Origin: Mesorhizobium sp. RMAD-H1
Lineage (GTDB): Bacteria > Pseudomonadota > Alphaproteobacteria > Rhizobiales > Rhizobiaceae
Direction: 5' to 3'
Length of the DNA stretch: 64,000 nt
NCBI RefSeq assembly: GCF_014191375.1
Contig: NZ_JACHWN010000001.1
Location: forward strand, 496,001-560,000
Part shown: piece by piece, positions 1 to 8,211 of the stretch
How the letters are laid out: every line of letters starts with the position of its first letter
How positions within the stretch are numbered: the stretch's first letter is position 1
Notes under the pieces: generated by a model
What the model was told of the DNA's origin: nothing
The model's input: only the letters and a program-made list of their open reading frames with translations
Database searches by the model: none
Made by a program: the position numbers and the translations under genes

Positions 1-2200
1 GGGGCTGACCTATGAGGCGGCGCGCGAATACTGGACGCCGCGCCGGCTGGCGCTCGACATTCGCGGCCTCACCATCCGCTCCAAGGACGTGCACGAGGAA
101 CGCAAGGGCCCGAGTGTCAAGGCGCCGGAACAGGCGATCCAGGGCTTCCTGCGCTCGGCCGGCCTCACCGACATCTCGCAGGCCCATGTCCACACCGACC
201 CGAAGAAGGGCGATTTCTACGTCGCCCATATCACCAGGCCGGGCCGCGCGGCGGAAGAGATCATCGCCGAGCTGATCCCGCAGGTGATCCGCGATTTCCC
301 CTGGCCGAAATCCATGCGCTGGGGCGCGGCGTCGGCGAAGCCCGGCTCATTGCGCTGGGTGCGCCCGCTGCAATCGATCCTCTGCACCTTCGGCCCGGAA
401 ACCGAGGAGCCGGTGGTGGTGGATTTCGCGGTCGACGGCATCCGCTCCGGCAACGTCACCTACGGCCACCGCTTCATGAGCGATGGCGAGCCGATCACCG
501 TCCGCCGTTTCGATGATTATGTCGCGAAGCTGGAGAAGGCCAAGGTCGTGCTCGATGCCGACCGCCGCAAGGAGATGATCCTTGACGACGCCCGCAATCT
601 CGCCTTTGCCTCCGGCCTCGAGCTGGTCGAGGACGAGGGGCTGCTGGAGGAGGTTTCAGGCCTGGTCGAATGGCCCGTCGTGCTGATGGGCACCTTCGAG
701 GAGGAATTCCTGGCCATCCCGCCGGAAGTCATCCGCCTCACCATCCGCGCCAACCAGAAATGCTTCGTCACCCGCAGGCAGGGCGAGAGCGAAGCGCTCT
801 CCAACCGCTTCATCCTCGTCTCCAACATCGAGGCGAAGGATGGCGGCAAGGAAATCGCCTATGGCAATGGCAAGGTCGTGCGCGCCCGCCTGTCCGACGC
901 GCTCTATTTCTGGAAAACCGACCAGGCCGACCTGCCCGATGTGGCAAAGCTGAAAGCCTCGGCGGACAAGCTCGGACTTAAGCTGGATAAGCCGCTCGAC
1001 CAGCGCATGGCGCGGCTGGATGCGCTGGATGTGACCTTCCACGCCAAGCTCGGCACGCAAGGCGCGCGCGTCGAGCGCATCCGCCGTCTCGCGCGCGAAA
1101 TCGCCCCCATCGTCGGCGCCGATCCGGAGCTGGCCGAACGTGCCGCCGTGCTCGCCAAGGCGGATTTGCAGACCGAGGTGGTCGGCGAGTTCCCCGAACT
1201 GCAGGGCGGCATGGGCCGCAAATACGCGACTCTGCAAGGCGAGCATGAATCCGTCGCCGCCGCCATCGAGGAACACTACAAGCCCCTCGGCCCCAGCGAC
1301 CGCGTCCCGCGCGATCCGGTGTCCATTGCCGTGGCCTTGGCGGACAAGCTGGATACGCTTGTCGGCTTCTGGGCCATTGATGAAAAGCCGACAGGTTCGA
1401 AAGATCCCTTCGCGCTGCGAAGGGCGGCGCTGGGCGTGATCCGTCTGGTGCTGGAGAATGATATTCGCTTCTCGTTCAAAGCACTCGTCGATATTTGGAT
1501 GAAGATACAGAATCGTACTGAAGGCGGCAGTATTATTATCCAAGACACTCCAAACAATACTCGTAACAAGCTTGGTTCTGAAGGGAAATCCCAGGCAGGT
1601 CTTCCCAGCTTTAGAGTTCATGGCTCAATGATTTTAAGTATGCCGGAAGAGATGTTCCGGACCAAAATGGTAGGGCATATCCAAGATCTCCTCTCCTTCT
1701 TCCATGACCGCCTGAAGGTCTACCTCAAGGACGAAGGCGCGCGTTACGATGCCATCGATGCGGTGCTTTCGCCCGAGGCGGACAATCTGCTGCTGATCGC
1801 GCGGCGGGTCGAAGCGCTGATCTATTTCATCAACACCGAGGACGGCAAGAACCTGCTGGCCGGAACAAAACGCGCCGCCAACATCCTCGCCGCCGAGGAA
1901 AAGAAGGGCACGCGGGTCGCCGAAGCCGTCGATCCCGCGCTTTTCCGCGAGGAAGAGGAGAGGGCGCTCTTCGCCGCCATCGGTGAGGCGGAAAAGGATG
2001 CGGGCCAGGCGATCGAAGCGGAAGATTTCTCCGGCGCAATGCTGGCCCTCGCCAAACTGCGCGGCCCGGTCGATGCCTTCTTCGAAAAAGTGCTCGTGAA
2101 CGACGAGGACGAGAACGTCCGCGCCAACCGCCTGGCGCTCCTCGCCCGCATCCGCGAGGCGACGGGAAAAGTGGCGGATTTTTCGAAGATCGCGGGGTGA
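1..2200 (+). CDS. glyS: Glycine--tRNA ligase beta subunit (5' end outside window)
   Basis: This is the beta subunit of the alpha2beta2 bacterial glycyl-tRNA synthetase, which charges tRNA-Gly in the cytoplasm together with GlyQ. The reading frame is open from base 2, and the first residues read [19 protein letters not shown], typical of the GlyS N-terminal region, so the true start lies to the left. The frame ends at TGA 2198-2200. The C-terminal part holds the anticodon-binding region. About 1450-1680 is visibly richer in A/T than the rest and encodes a segment (residues like [11 protein letters not shown] and [10 protein letters not shown]) that I do not recognise from the family, although the frame stays open through it. 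The partner glyQ should lie upstream, outside the window. Confidence 0.95.
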   Translation, partial: GLTYEAAREYWTPRRLALDIRGLTIRSKDVHEERKGPSVKAPEQAIQGFLRSAGLTDISQAHVHTDPKKGDFYVAHITRPGRAAEEIIAELIPQVIRDFPWPKSMRWGAASAKPGSLRWVRPLQSILCTFGPETEEPVVVDFAVDGIRSGNVTYGHRFMSDGEPITVRRFDDYVAKLEKAKVVLDADRRKEMILDDARNLAFASGLELVEDEGLLEEVSGLVEWPVVLMGTFEEEFLAIPPEVIRLTIRANQKCFVTRRQGESEALSNRFILVSNIEAKDGGKEIAYGNGKVVRARLSDALYFWKTDQADLPDVAKLKASADKLGLKLDKPLDQRMARLDALDVTFHAKLGTQGARVERIRRLAREIAPIVGADPELAERAAVLAKADLQTEVVGEFPELQGGMGRKYATLQGEHESVAAAIEEHYKPLGPSDRVPRDPVSIAVALADKLDTLVGFWAIDEKPTGSKDPFALRRAALGVIRLVLENDIRFSFKALVDIWMKIQNRTEGGSIIIQDTPNNTRNKLGSEGKSQAGLPSFRVHGSMILSMPEEMFRTKMVGHIQDLLSFFHDRLKVYLKDEGARYDAIDAVLSPEADNLLLIARRVEALIYFINTEDGKNLLAGTKRAANILAAEEKKGTRVAEAVDPALFREEEERALFAAIGEAEKDAGQAIEAEDFSGAMLALAKLRGPVDAFFEKVLVNDEDENVRANRLALLARIREATGKVADFSKIAG

Positions 2201-2237
2201 GAGTTCAACGTTGAAACGGAACCCTCGGCGGGACAGT

Positions 2238-2395
2238 ACCCCCCTCTGCCCTGCCGGGCATCTCCCCCTCAAGGGGGGAGATTGGCCTTCATTGATGACG
2301 GCACTTTATTTTGCAACGCTGGCGGTTGGCGAAAGCGATTCTGACAGCCAATCTCCCCCCTTGAGGGGGAGATGTCCGGCAGGACAGAGGGGGGT
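2238..2395. repeat. Mosaic palindromic intergenic element, copy A (core type 1)
   Basis: Both ends are inverted copies of a roughly 50-bp module (CCCCTCTGCCCTGCCGGGC at left, its complement at right), each containing its own small C-run/G-run hairpin. They flank a core of about 65 bp. The core resembles those at 6398 and, inverted, 8017. It resembles rhizobial intergenic mosaic elements. It fills the gap between glyS and the next gene and may also act as a transcription barrier. Confidence 0.85.
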
Positions 2396-2421
2396 GCTGC
2401 CCGCACCGACGTTGGAGCATA

Positions 2422-2781
2422 TTACTCCACCCCCGTCCTCATCTGCACATCCCCCAGCGCCGCTTCAGGCAACGCCCCCACCGCCATCGCATCCACATCA
2501 GCGGCATGCTGCGTCGCCGGAGCCTGCCCCTGCATCCGCGCCATATAATCTCGTGCACGCTTCCGCCGCTCTTCCAACGCTGCATGTCTTGCCGCTTCCG
2601 CTGCCTTTTCCGCCTCGCAAGGCTTGCAGATCGGGTTGCCCGCGGCATCCACCCCGTCATAGCCGACATAATCGATGGAGCGGACCTGGTCGGGCGCTGC
2701 CGGTGTTTCGATCGAGCCTGCATAAGCCGGTGCGATGAGTGCCGGCGCCAGCGTCAGGATCGCGATGAATCGAGATAACAT
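2422..2781 (-). CDS. Small secreted hypothetical protein
   Basis: A 119-residue protein that I do not recognise as a named family. It begins with a clear signal peptide (MLSRFIAILTLAPALIAPAYA) with a plausible cleavage after AYA near residue 21, so export to the periplasm is likely. A short CKPC motif near residues 52-55 could bind metal or form a disulfide. It is followed by an Ala/Glu/Arg-rich, probably helical, stretch to about residue 90. It stands alone, transcribed against its neighbours glyS and tsaC. Base composition and codon use match the surroundings. Function unknown. Confidence 0.7.
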   Translation of the reverse strand: MLSRFIAILTLAPALIAPAYAGSIETPAAPDQVRSIDYVGYDGVDAAGNPICKPCEAEKAAEAARHAALEERRKRARDYMARMQGQAPATQHAADVDAMAVGALPEAALGDVQMRTGVE

Positions 2782-2929
2782 TATTCACCCCCCGCATAAT
2801 CAAGCGCGGGAGTCGTAGCATCAGGACATTGCGATCCCGTCTCCGCGATCCTTCAAATTTTACCGATTGCGCTGCCCGCTTGCGCCGCATGATGCCCTTG
2901 TGTAGGCAAATGGCGACAGGAGAACGGAT

Positions 2930-3895
2930 GTGCCGGCGGATATAACCAGCATAGATGACGAGGCGCTTGCCCGCGCGGCGCGGATCTTAAGCGAGGGCGG
3001 GCTTGTCGCCATTCCCACCGAGACGGTCTATGGCCTTGCCGCCGACGCCACCAACGGCCTGGGCGTGGCAAAAATTTTCGAAGCCAAGGGCCGCCCGCGC
3101 TTCAATCCGCTGATCTGCCACGTATCTGGTGTCGCCATGGCCGAGCGCTTTGTCGAAATCGATCCCCTCTCGCGCCGCCTGATCGACGCCTTCTGGCCGG
3201 GGCCGCTGACGCTGGTACTGCCGCTCAAGCAAGACGCCGCCATTCACCCGCTGGTCACGGCGGGGCTCTCCACGCTGGCAATACGCATGCCGCGCGGGGC
3301 TGCGGGCGAGATCATCGCCATGCTCGACCGCCCGCTCGCCGCCCCCAGCGCCAACACTTCCGGCCGCATCAGCGCGACGAGCGCGGAAGCCGTGGCCGAC
3401 GATCTGGGCGCGAAACTGGACATGATCCTCGACGCTGGCCCATGCCCGGTCGGGCTGGAATCGACCATCGTCAAGGTCGAAGGCGACACCATATCGCTGC
3501 TCCGCCCCGGCGGTCTGGCGGCGGAAGAAATCGAGGCGCTGACGGGACAAAAGCTTCACCGCCTCGACCAGCGTGCCGCCATCCAGGCCCCCGGCATGCT
3601 CGCCTCGCACTACGCCCCCCGCGCCGCCATGCGCCTCGATGCGCGCGAAATCGCACCCGGCGAGGCGCTGCTGGCCTTCGGCCCCACCCGAGCCAAGGAC
3701 GCGGAACACGCCTCGCATCTCCTCAATCTGAGCGAGACGGGAAACTTGCGCGAGGCGGCGGTGCATCTTTTCGATTACATGAAGCGTCTCGACGCGGCGG
3801 GCGCGGGCGTCATTGCCGTCGAGCCGATCCCGCATGATGGGCTCGGCGAAGCCATAAACGACCGTCTTGCCCGCGCGGCGGCGCCGAGGGAATAG
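2930..3895 (+). CDS. tsaC: L-threonylcarbamoyladenylate synthase (Sua5/YrdC/YwlC type)
   Basis: Makes threonylcarbamoyl-AMP from threonine, bicarbonate and ATP, the first step of the t6A modification at position 37 of ANN-decoding tRNAs. At 321 residues it is the long Sua5 form: a YrdC catalytic domain (about residues 10-200, with the nucleotide-binding stretch IPTETVYGLAADA and the PSAN motif) followed by a C-terminal Sua5 domain. I place the start at GTG 2930 because an ACAGGAG ribosome-binding site lies at 2917-2923 and no better in-frame ATG precedes the conserved region. It stands alone and is followed by a repeat element and an FAD-linked dehydrogenase. Confidence 0.93.
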   Translation: MPADITSIDDEALARAARILSEGGLVAIPTETVYGLAADATNGLGVAKIFEAKGRPRFNPLICHVSGVAMAERFVEIDPLSRRLIDAFWPGPLTLVLPLKQDAAIHPLVTAGLSTLAIRMPRGAAGEIIAMLDRPLAAPSANTSGRISATSAEAVADDLGAKLDMILDAGPCPVGLESTIVKVEGDTISLLRPGGLAAEEIEALTGQKLHRLDQRAAIQAPGMLASHYAPRAAMRLDAREIAPGEALLAFGPTRAKDAEHASHLLNLSETGNLREAAVHLFDYMKRLDAAGAGVIAVEPIPHDGLGEAINDRLARAAAPRE

Positions 3896-3927
3896 GCGTT
3901 TGGTGGAAATGTCTGCGCTCTACGGCA

Positions 3928-4084
3928 CCCCCCTCTGTCCTGCCGGGCATCTCCCCCGCAAGGGGGGAGATTGGCTGTCACGGCTCTCCGCGCCTATTCT
4001 GCAACGCCAGCGATTGGTGCCGGGCGCTCATGATGGCGTAATCTCTCCCCTTGCGGGGGAGATGCCCGGCAGGGCAGAGGGGGG
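3928..4084. repeat. Mosaic palindromic intergenic element, copy B (core type 2)
   Basis: Same inverted terminal modules as the element at 2238, but a different core (GCGATTGGTGCCG ... CTCATGATGGCGTAATC) that matches those at 20595 and 30521. It occupies most of the 235-bp gap between tsaC and the FAD-linked dehydrogenase gene. Confidence 0.85.
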
Positions 4085-4130
4085 CGACGTGGAGCGCCAG
4101 CGTTTCCATCTGAAATAAAGGGCGAATGAC

Positions 4131-5561
4131 ATGACCATCCAGCCGGCTAGTCCAGACGAGACCCTCCTCGACCGTTTCGCCGCCATTGTCGGCGAGAAGA
4201 ACGCGTTGATCGACGCCAACGATATCGCGCCCTATCTCATCGAGCAGCGTGACCTCTACCATGGCCACGCCGCGATGGTGCTGCGTCCCGGCTCGACGGA
4301 GGAGGTCGCCGCCATCCTCAAGCTCGCCACCGAAACCGGCACGCCCATCGTGCCGCAGGGCGGTAATACCGGCCTCGTCGGAGCGCAGCAGCCGGATGAA
4401 AGCGGCCGCGCCATCATCCTGTCGCTCTTGCGCATGAACCGCATCCGCAACATCGACACCGCGGGCCATCTGGCGACGGTGGAGGCGGGCGTGGTGCTGA
4501 AAAACCTGCAGGATGCCGCGGCGGAAGCGGGCCTGCTTTTCCCGCTGTCGCTCGGCGCGGAAGGCTCCTGCCAGATCGGCGGTAATCTTTCCTCCAATGC
4601 GGGCGGCACGGCGGTGCTCGCCTATGGCAATACGCGCGAGCTTTGCCTGGGGCTCGAAGTGGTGCTGCCGACGGGCGAGATCCTCAACGATTTGCGCTAT
4701 GTGAAGAAGGACAATACCGGTTACGATCTGAAGGACCTGTTCATCGGCGCGGAAGGCACGCTCGGCGTCATCACCGCGGCGGTGATGAAGCTCTATCCGC
4801 AGCCCAAGGGCAAGGGCGTCGCCTATGCAGGGCTCAGGAACCCGGCGGATGCCCTGAAGCTCTTCAGCCTTGCCACCGAGCATGCCGGTCCCGCGCTCAC
4901 CGGCTTCGAGCTGATGCCGCGCATCGGCGTCGAGTTCACCGTGCGCCATGTCGAGGGCGCGCGCGACCCGCTGGAGAGTCCGCATGAATGGTATGTGCTG
5001 ATCGATATCTCATCCTCGCGTTCGTCCGATGATGCCCGTGCCATCATCGAGACGGTCCTGACGGAAGCCTATGAGGCCGATCTCGTGCAGGACGCGTCCA
5101 TTGCCGAAAGCGTCGCCCAGGAAAAGATGTTCTGGAAAATGCGCGAGGAGATGTCCTGGGCGCAGAAGCCGGAAGGCGGCTCGATCAAGCACGACATCTC
5201 CGTGCCGGTCGCCTCCATCCCCGCCTTCATCGAGGAGGCGGGCAGGGCGGTGCAGGAGATGATCCCCGGCGCGCGCGTCGTCTGCTTCGGCCATATGGGC
5301 GACGGCAATCTGCATTATAACATCTCGCAGCCGGTCGGCGCCGACAAGCAGGCGTTTCTCGCCCGTTGGGGCGAACTCAACCACCGCATCCACACCATCG
5401 TCGCCCGCTATGGCGGCTCGATCTCCGCCGAGCATGGCATCGGCCAGCTGAAGCGCGGGGAACTCGTGCATTTCAAGAGCCCGGTCGCGCTTGCCCTGAT
5501 GAAGAAGATCAAGGCGGCCTTTGACCCCGCCGGGATCATGAATCCGGGCAAAACGATCTGA
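4131..5561 (+). CDS. FAD-binding 2-hydroxyacid dehydrogenase (GlcD / D-2-hydroxyglutarate dehydrogenase-like)
   Basis: A 476-residue flavoprotein of the VAO/PCMH fold. An N-terminal FAD-binding type 2 domain (about 40-220, with PQGGNTGLVGAQQP for pyrophosphate binding and NAGGTAVLAYGNTREL) precedes the C-terminal FAD-oxidase domain (about 230-475, with GHMGDGNLHYN and ISAEHGIGQLKR). The GDGNLH and EHG motifs are those of D-lactate, glycolate and D-2-hydroxyglutarate dehydrogenases, which pass electrons to the quinone pool or an electron-transfer flavoprotein. The exact substrate cannot be told from sequence. The single-subunit layout and the PQGGNTGLVG motif favour a D-2-hydroxyglutarate or D-lactate enzyme over the multi-subunit GlcDEF. 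Confidence 0.88.
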   Translation: MTIQPASPDETLLDRFAAIVGEKNALIDANDIAPYLIEQRDLYHGHAAMVLRPGSTEEVAAILKLATETGTPIVPQGGNTGLVGAQQPDESGRAIILSLLRMNRIRNIDTAGHLATVEAGVVLKNLQDAAAEAGLLFPLSLGAEGSCQIGGNLSSNAGGTAVLAYGNTRELCLGLEVVLPTGEILNDLRYVKKDNTGYDLKDLFIGAEGTLGVITAAVMKLYPQPKGKGVAYAGLRNPADALKLFSLATEHAGPALTGFELMPRIGVEFTVRHVEGARDPLESPHEWYVLIDISSSRSSDDARAIIETVLTEAYEADLVQDASIAESVAQEKMFWKMREEMSWAQKPEGGSIKHDISVPVASIPAFIEEAGRAVQEMIPGARVVCFGHMGDGNLHYNISQPVGADKQAFLARWGELNHRIHTIVARYGGSISAEHGIGQLKRGELVHFKSPVALALMKKIKAAFDPAGIMNPGKTI

Positions 5562-5699
5562 GCAAGACGGCGTCCCGTCGCCGCTCAGTTTTTTCTTTAC
5601 CCGGCTTGCTGAAATCTTACACCGGGTTTCCTTCTGATAACCATCCGCCAAATCAGGAAAATTTAACCGAAATAATTAAGCCCGGCGGTAACAAAGCGC

Positions 5700-5788
5700 G
5701 CCTATTCTCAACCCAACGAGGCCGAAAAAGGCCCGGAAAGGCAGGGAGACCGGAACACCGGTTCTCAGGAGAGACAGAGGCGTAAAAG
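5700..5788 (+). promoter_or_regulatory. Structured 5' leader of the DUF6101 gene
   Basis: Before the ATG at 5789 the sequence can fold into GGCC-GAAAAA-GGCC (about 5722-5735) and an imperfect GAGACCGG/CCGGTTCTC hairpin (about 5745-5766) that ends just ahead of purine-rich AGGAGAG and AGAGG stretches. The second hairpin could affect ribosome access. This is read from the sequence only; no known riboswitch class is recognised. Confidence 0.3.
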
Positions 5789-6355
5789 ATGATGAATCAA
5801 GGGCTTAAGCCAGTATGGGCGGGCCGCGAATTGCGGTTGGACCCATTTCACTTTCCGCAGGTTGTGACCTACGCCACGCGTGACGAGAGGGGAGATATCA
5901 CCTTCACCATCAATGAGCGCGGCGCAGTGATCCGCCGTATCCTGCCGGCAAGCGGACTGCCAATGTCCATCGCCCTGCCGGCCCGCGCCTTTCAGGGCGT
6001 CACGGCCCGCGCGGTGGAAGATGAATACGGCCAGATCACCGTCACGCTGGAACTGATGCACGCGGATCCGCAGCTTTCCGTGCCGCTTCTGGTGGCGCAT
6101 GACCTTGATGACGTGGCCGCCGACTGGCGCGCCTGGTCCGCCGCCTTCAACCTGCCGATGATGCTGGTGGAAGAGGATGGCGTCGCCCGTCCGCTGGAGG
6201 AAAGCATGGGCCCGGTCGGCGTCTCCCAGCCGCAGCCGCGCCGCAAGGGGCAGGAGCCCCGCCGCCGCCGCCCGCGCTTCCTCGCCCGCCGCAAGACCGG
6301 CAATCTCGGTGTGCGGCTGGTGGTGTCCGGGACGGAGATCATTGCGCGGAGGTGA
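5789..6355 (+). CDS. DUF6101 family protein
   Basis: A 188-residue protein of a family I know only as uncharacterised and restricted to alphaproteobacteria. It has no signal peptide or membrane segment. Residues 1-150 look like a folded soluble domain (LRLDPFHFPQVVTYATRDERGDITFTIN). The C-terminal 45 residues are strongly basic (PRRKGQEPRRRRPRFLARRKTG), which could bind nucleic acid or acidic partners. There are two adjacent ATG codons at 5789 and 5792; AGAGG at 5775-5780 fits either. It is monocistronic, with a 227-bp upstream gap that includes a possibly structured leader, and is followed by a repeat element. Confidence 0.8.
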   Translation: MMNQGLKPVWAGRELRLDPFHFPQVVTYATRDERGDITFTINERGAVIRRILPASGLPMSIALPARAFQGVTARAVEDEYGQITVTLELMHADPQLSVPLLVAHDLDDVAADWRAWSAAFNLPMMLVEEDGVARPLEESMGPVGVSQPQPRRKGQEPRRRRPRFLARRKTGNLGVRLVVSGTEIIARR

Positions 6356-6397
6356 GGGGAAGCGGGGGTACTTGCTCGCCCGTGACGCTCTACGCCG

Positions 6398-6554
6398 CCC
6401 CCCTCTGCCCTGCCGGGCATCTCCCCCGCGAGGGGGGAGATTAGCCTTCATTGATGACGGCGCTTAAACCTGCAACCTAGACGGTTGGGGAAAGCGGGCG
6501 TGCCAGCCAATCTCCCCCCTTGCGGGGGGAGATGTCCGGCAGGACAGAGGGGGG
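6398..6554. repeat. Mosaic palindromic intergenic element, copy C (core type 1)
   Basis: Inverted terminal modules as at 2238. The core (CCTTCATTGATGACGGCGC ... CAACCTAGACGGTTGG) is of the same type as copy A and is almost the exact reverse complement of the core at 8017. It lies between the convergent DUF6101 and clpP genes. Confidence 0.87.
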
Positions 6555-6617
6555 CGCCACAGAGCACCGACATTTCCAGTTAGCCTGCGCTTGCCCTCCA
6601 TCGCAGCTTATCCCTGC

Positions 6618-7217
6618 TTATCCCTCCCGAACCGTCAGCACCCGATCCACCAGCCCCCATTCCACGGCTTCCTCGGCTGTCATGAAGAAGTCGCGGTCCA
6701 TTGCTTTTTCGAACTCTTCGTAGGTGCGGCCGCAATGCTCGGCGTAGAGCCGGGTCATCCGCTGTTTCATTTTCAGCATTTCCTCGGCATGAATGAAAAT
6801 ATCCGATGCCTGCCCTTGGTATCCTCCCAACGGCTGGTGGATATGGATGCTGGAATTGGGCAAGGCGACGCGCTGGCCGGGTTCGCCCGCCATCAGCAGG
6901 AACGATCCCATGGAGCGGGCGGTCCCCATGCAGAGTGTATGCACCGGCGCGCGGACGAGGCGCATGGTGTCGTACATGGCAAGGCCGCTGGTGACCACGC
7001 CGCCGGGCGAATTGATGTAGAGGTGGATCGGCTTCTTCGGGTTTTCCGCCTCCAGAAACAAGAGCTGCGCGCAGACGAGCGCCGAAACCGTGTCGTTCAC
7101 CTCTCCGTTCAGGAAGATGATCCGCTCCCGTAGAAGACGGGAATAGATGTCGAAGGACCGCTCCCCTCTTGAGGATTGTTCCACGACCATGGGGACGAGT
7201 TGCATCGCTTCGCGCAT
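6618..7217 (-). CDS. clpP: ATP-dependent Clp protease proteolytic subunit (ClpP family paralogue)
   Basis: Serine peptidase of family S14 that forms the tetradecameric ClpP chamber fed by ClpX or ClpA. At 199 residues it is normal length. The catalytic triad is visible: Ser102 in ARSMGSFLL, His127 in IHIHQPLGG and Asp176 in DRDFFMT. The serine motif is GTARSMGS rather than the common GQAASMGA, and no clpX or tig lies next to it, so this is probably one of the extra ClpP copies common in rhizobia rather than the housekeeping copy of the tig-clpP-clpX locus. The start at 7217 ([14 protein letters not shown]) matches the normal N-terminus. Confidence 0.92.
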   Translation of the reverse strand: MREAMQLVPMVVEQSSRGERSFDIYSRLLRERIIFLNGEVNDTVSALVCAQLLFLEAENPKKPIHLYINSPGGVVTSGLAMYDTMRLVRAPVHTLCMGTARSMGSFLLMAGEPGQRVALPNSSIHIHQPLGGYQGQASDIFIHAEEMLKMKQRMTRLYAEHCGRTYEEFEKAMDRDFFMTAEEAVEWGLVDRVLTVREG

Positions 7218-7264
7218 CGGCGAACTCCAATCTTTCAGGAAACGTTGAGGGAAATCCTGCCGCG

Positions 7265-7624
7265 TCAGGCGGCGAGCATGAGGACCGGGCTGTTATTGTT
7301 GGCTGCTGTCGTCGCCATCTGCTTGCCTCTTGCTTCCGTCAGTTCATGGATGACCCGCAGGCAGGTTCCTCCATTCGCGTTCGGGGCGATGCGGAAGGTG
7401 ACGAGGCTTTCGGCGAAGGGGGCTTCCGTCTCCCGCATCCGGTAGCTGACTTCCTCACCCTGCGTCACGCTGGCTGCCTCCGTATCGGCCAGCACGTCGC
7501 CGGGCAGCCAGTTCTGCCGGAATTCGGCAATGCTGATCGCGCGCCAGACCTTCTGTGGCGGCTCGTCGATCTCGAACTCCATCTCGATCGTGTGATCCTG
7601 TTTAACAGTCTCGTCAGCGCTCAT
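7265..7624 (-). CDS. SRPBCC (AHSA1-like) domain protein
   Basis: A 119-residue START/Bet v 1-like domain protein with the AHSA1 signature ([26 protein letters not shown], then [20 protein letters not shown]). These bind small hydrophobic ligands or act as Aha1-like partners; the ligand is unknown. The start is set at ATG 7624 because it overlaps the stop of the upstream arsR-like gene (ATGA), which indicates translational coupling. ArsR plus SRPBCC is a very common two-gene unit in rhizobia, in which the regulator controls its own operon. The C-terminus (about 25 residues after the domain) looks variable. Confidence 0.85.
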   Translation of the reverse strand: MSADETVKQDHTIEMEFEIDEPPQKVWRAISIAEFRQNWLPGDVLADTEAASVTQGEEVSYRMRETEAPFAESLVTFRIAPNANGGTCLRVIHELTEARGKQMATTAANNNSPVLMLAA

Positions 7625-7935
7625 TGATCCATATCCTTCAGCAAGACCTTGAGCGCTTCGATGCGCTGCGGCCAGTAGGCGCGATATTTCGCCAGCCATT
7701 GCGCGATAAGCGCCAGCCCTTCCGGATCGACCTCGTAATTCACGAAACGGCCCTGCCGCTCTTCCCGCACCAGCCGGGCGCTCCGCAGGACCGCAAGATG
7801 CTGCGACATGGCCGGCTGGCTAATCTCCATCCCTTCCCGCAAGGCACTCGCATTCATGCTGCCTGCCGCCAGCTTCTCGAAGATCGCGCGGCGGGTCGGG
7901 TCGGCCAGGGCTCGGAATATGTCGGTGTCCATCAT
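7621..7935 (-). CDS. ArsR family winged-helix transcriptional regulator
   Basis: A 104-residue DNA-binding repressor of the ArsR/SmtB family. The winged helix-turn-helix is clear (FRALADPTRRAIFEKLAAG, then ISQPAMSQHLAVLRSARLVREERQGRFVNYEV). There is no cysteine cluster, so it is not the metal-sensing type; the extended C-terminal tail (WLAKYRAYWPQRIEAL) is typical of regulators paired with SRPBCC proteins. I start at ATG 7935; the frame also has an upstream TTG at 7941. The gene overlaps the SRPBCC gene by 4 bases. A palindromic site lies 10 bases upstream. Confidence 0.9.
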   Translation of the reverse strand: MMDTDIFRALADPTRRAIFEKLAAGSMNASALREGMEISQPAMSQHLAVLRSARLVREERQGRFVNYEVDPEGLALIAQWLAKYRAYWPQRIEALKVLLKDMDQ

Positions 7936-7944
7936 GGACAACAG

Positions 7945-7963
7945 ATAAGCACATACTTATGTG
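7945..7963. promoter_or_regulatory. Candidate ArsR operator
   Basis: Two overlapping perfect inverted repeats: ATAAG-N6-CTTAT at 7945-7960 and CACATA-CT-TATGTG at 7950-7963. They sit directly before the arsR-like start at 7935, where an autoregulatory operator is expected. AT-rich dyads of this size are usual ArsR-family targets. Binding by this protein is inferred. Confidence 0.55.
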
Positions 7964-8016
7964 ATTCGCAAGGGATTTTGAAGATGGAGCAAGTCTGTTG
8001 GCGGAAACGCCAGACA

Positions 8017-8171
8017 CCCCCCTCTGTCCTGCCGGACATCTCCCCCGCAAGGGGGGAGATTGGCTGCCACACCCGCTTTCGCCAACCGCCTAGGTTGCAG
8101 GTTTAGCGCCGTCATCAATGAAGGCTAATCTCCCCCCTTGCGGGGGAGATGCCCGGGAGGGTAGAGGGGGG
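8017..8171. repeat. Mosaic palindromic intergenic element, copy D (core type 1, inverted)
   Basis: Same terminal modules as the other copies. The core (CCAACCGCCTAGGTTGCAGG ... CATCAATGAAGGC) is the reverse complement of the core at 6398 with few differences, showing that elements of this family occur in both orientations. Confidence 0.87.
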
Positions 8172-8211
8172 CGACGTAGAGCGCCGACGTTAACACCCTA
8201 ACGCCCCTTTT

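Noticed and set aside
2211-2738. 175-codon open frame on the plus strand through the repeat element
   Set aside because: It is made largely of palindromic repeat sequence and a Pro-rich shadow of the minus-strand secreted protein.
5660-5690. TTAA ... TTAA pair before DUF6101 considered as a CtrA box
   Set aside because: The two halves are 9 bases apart instead of 7.
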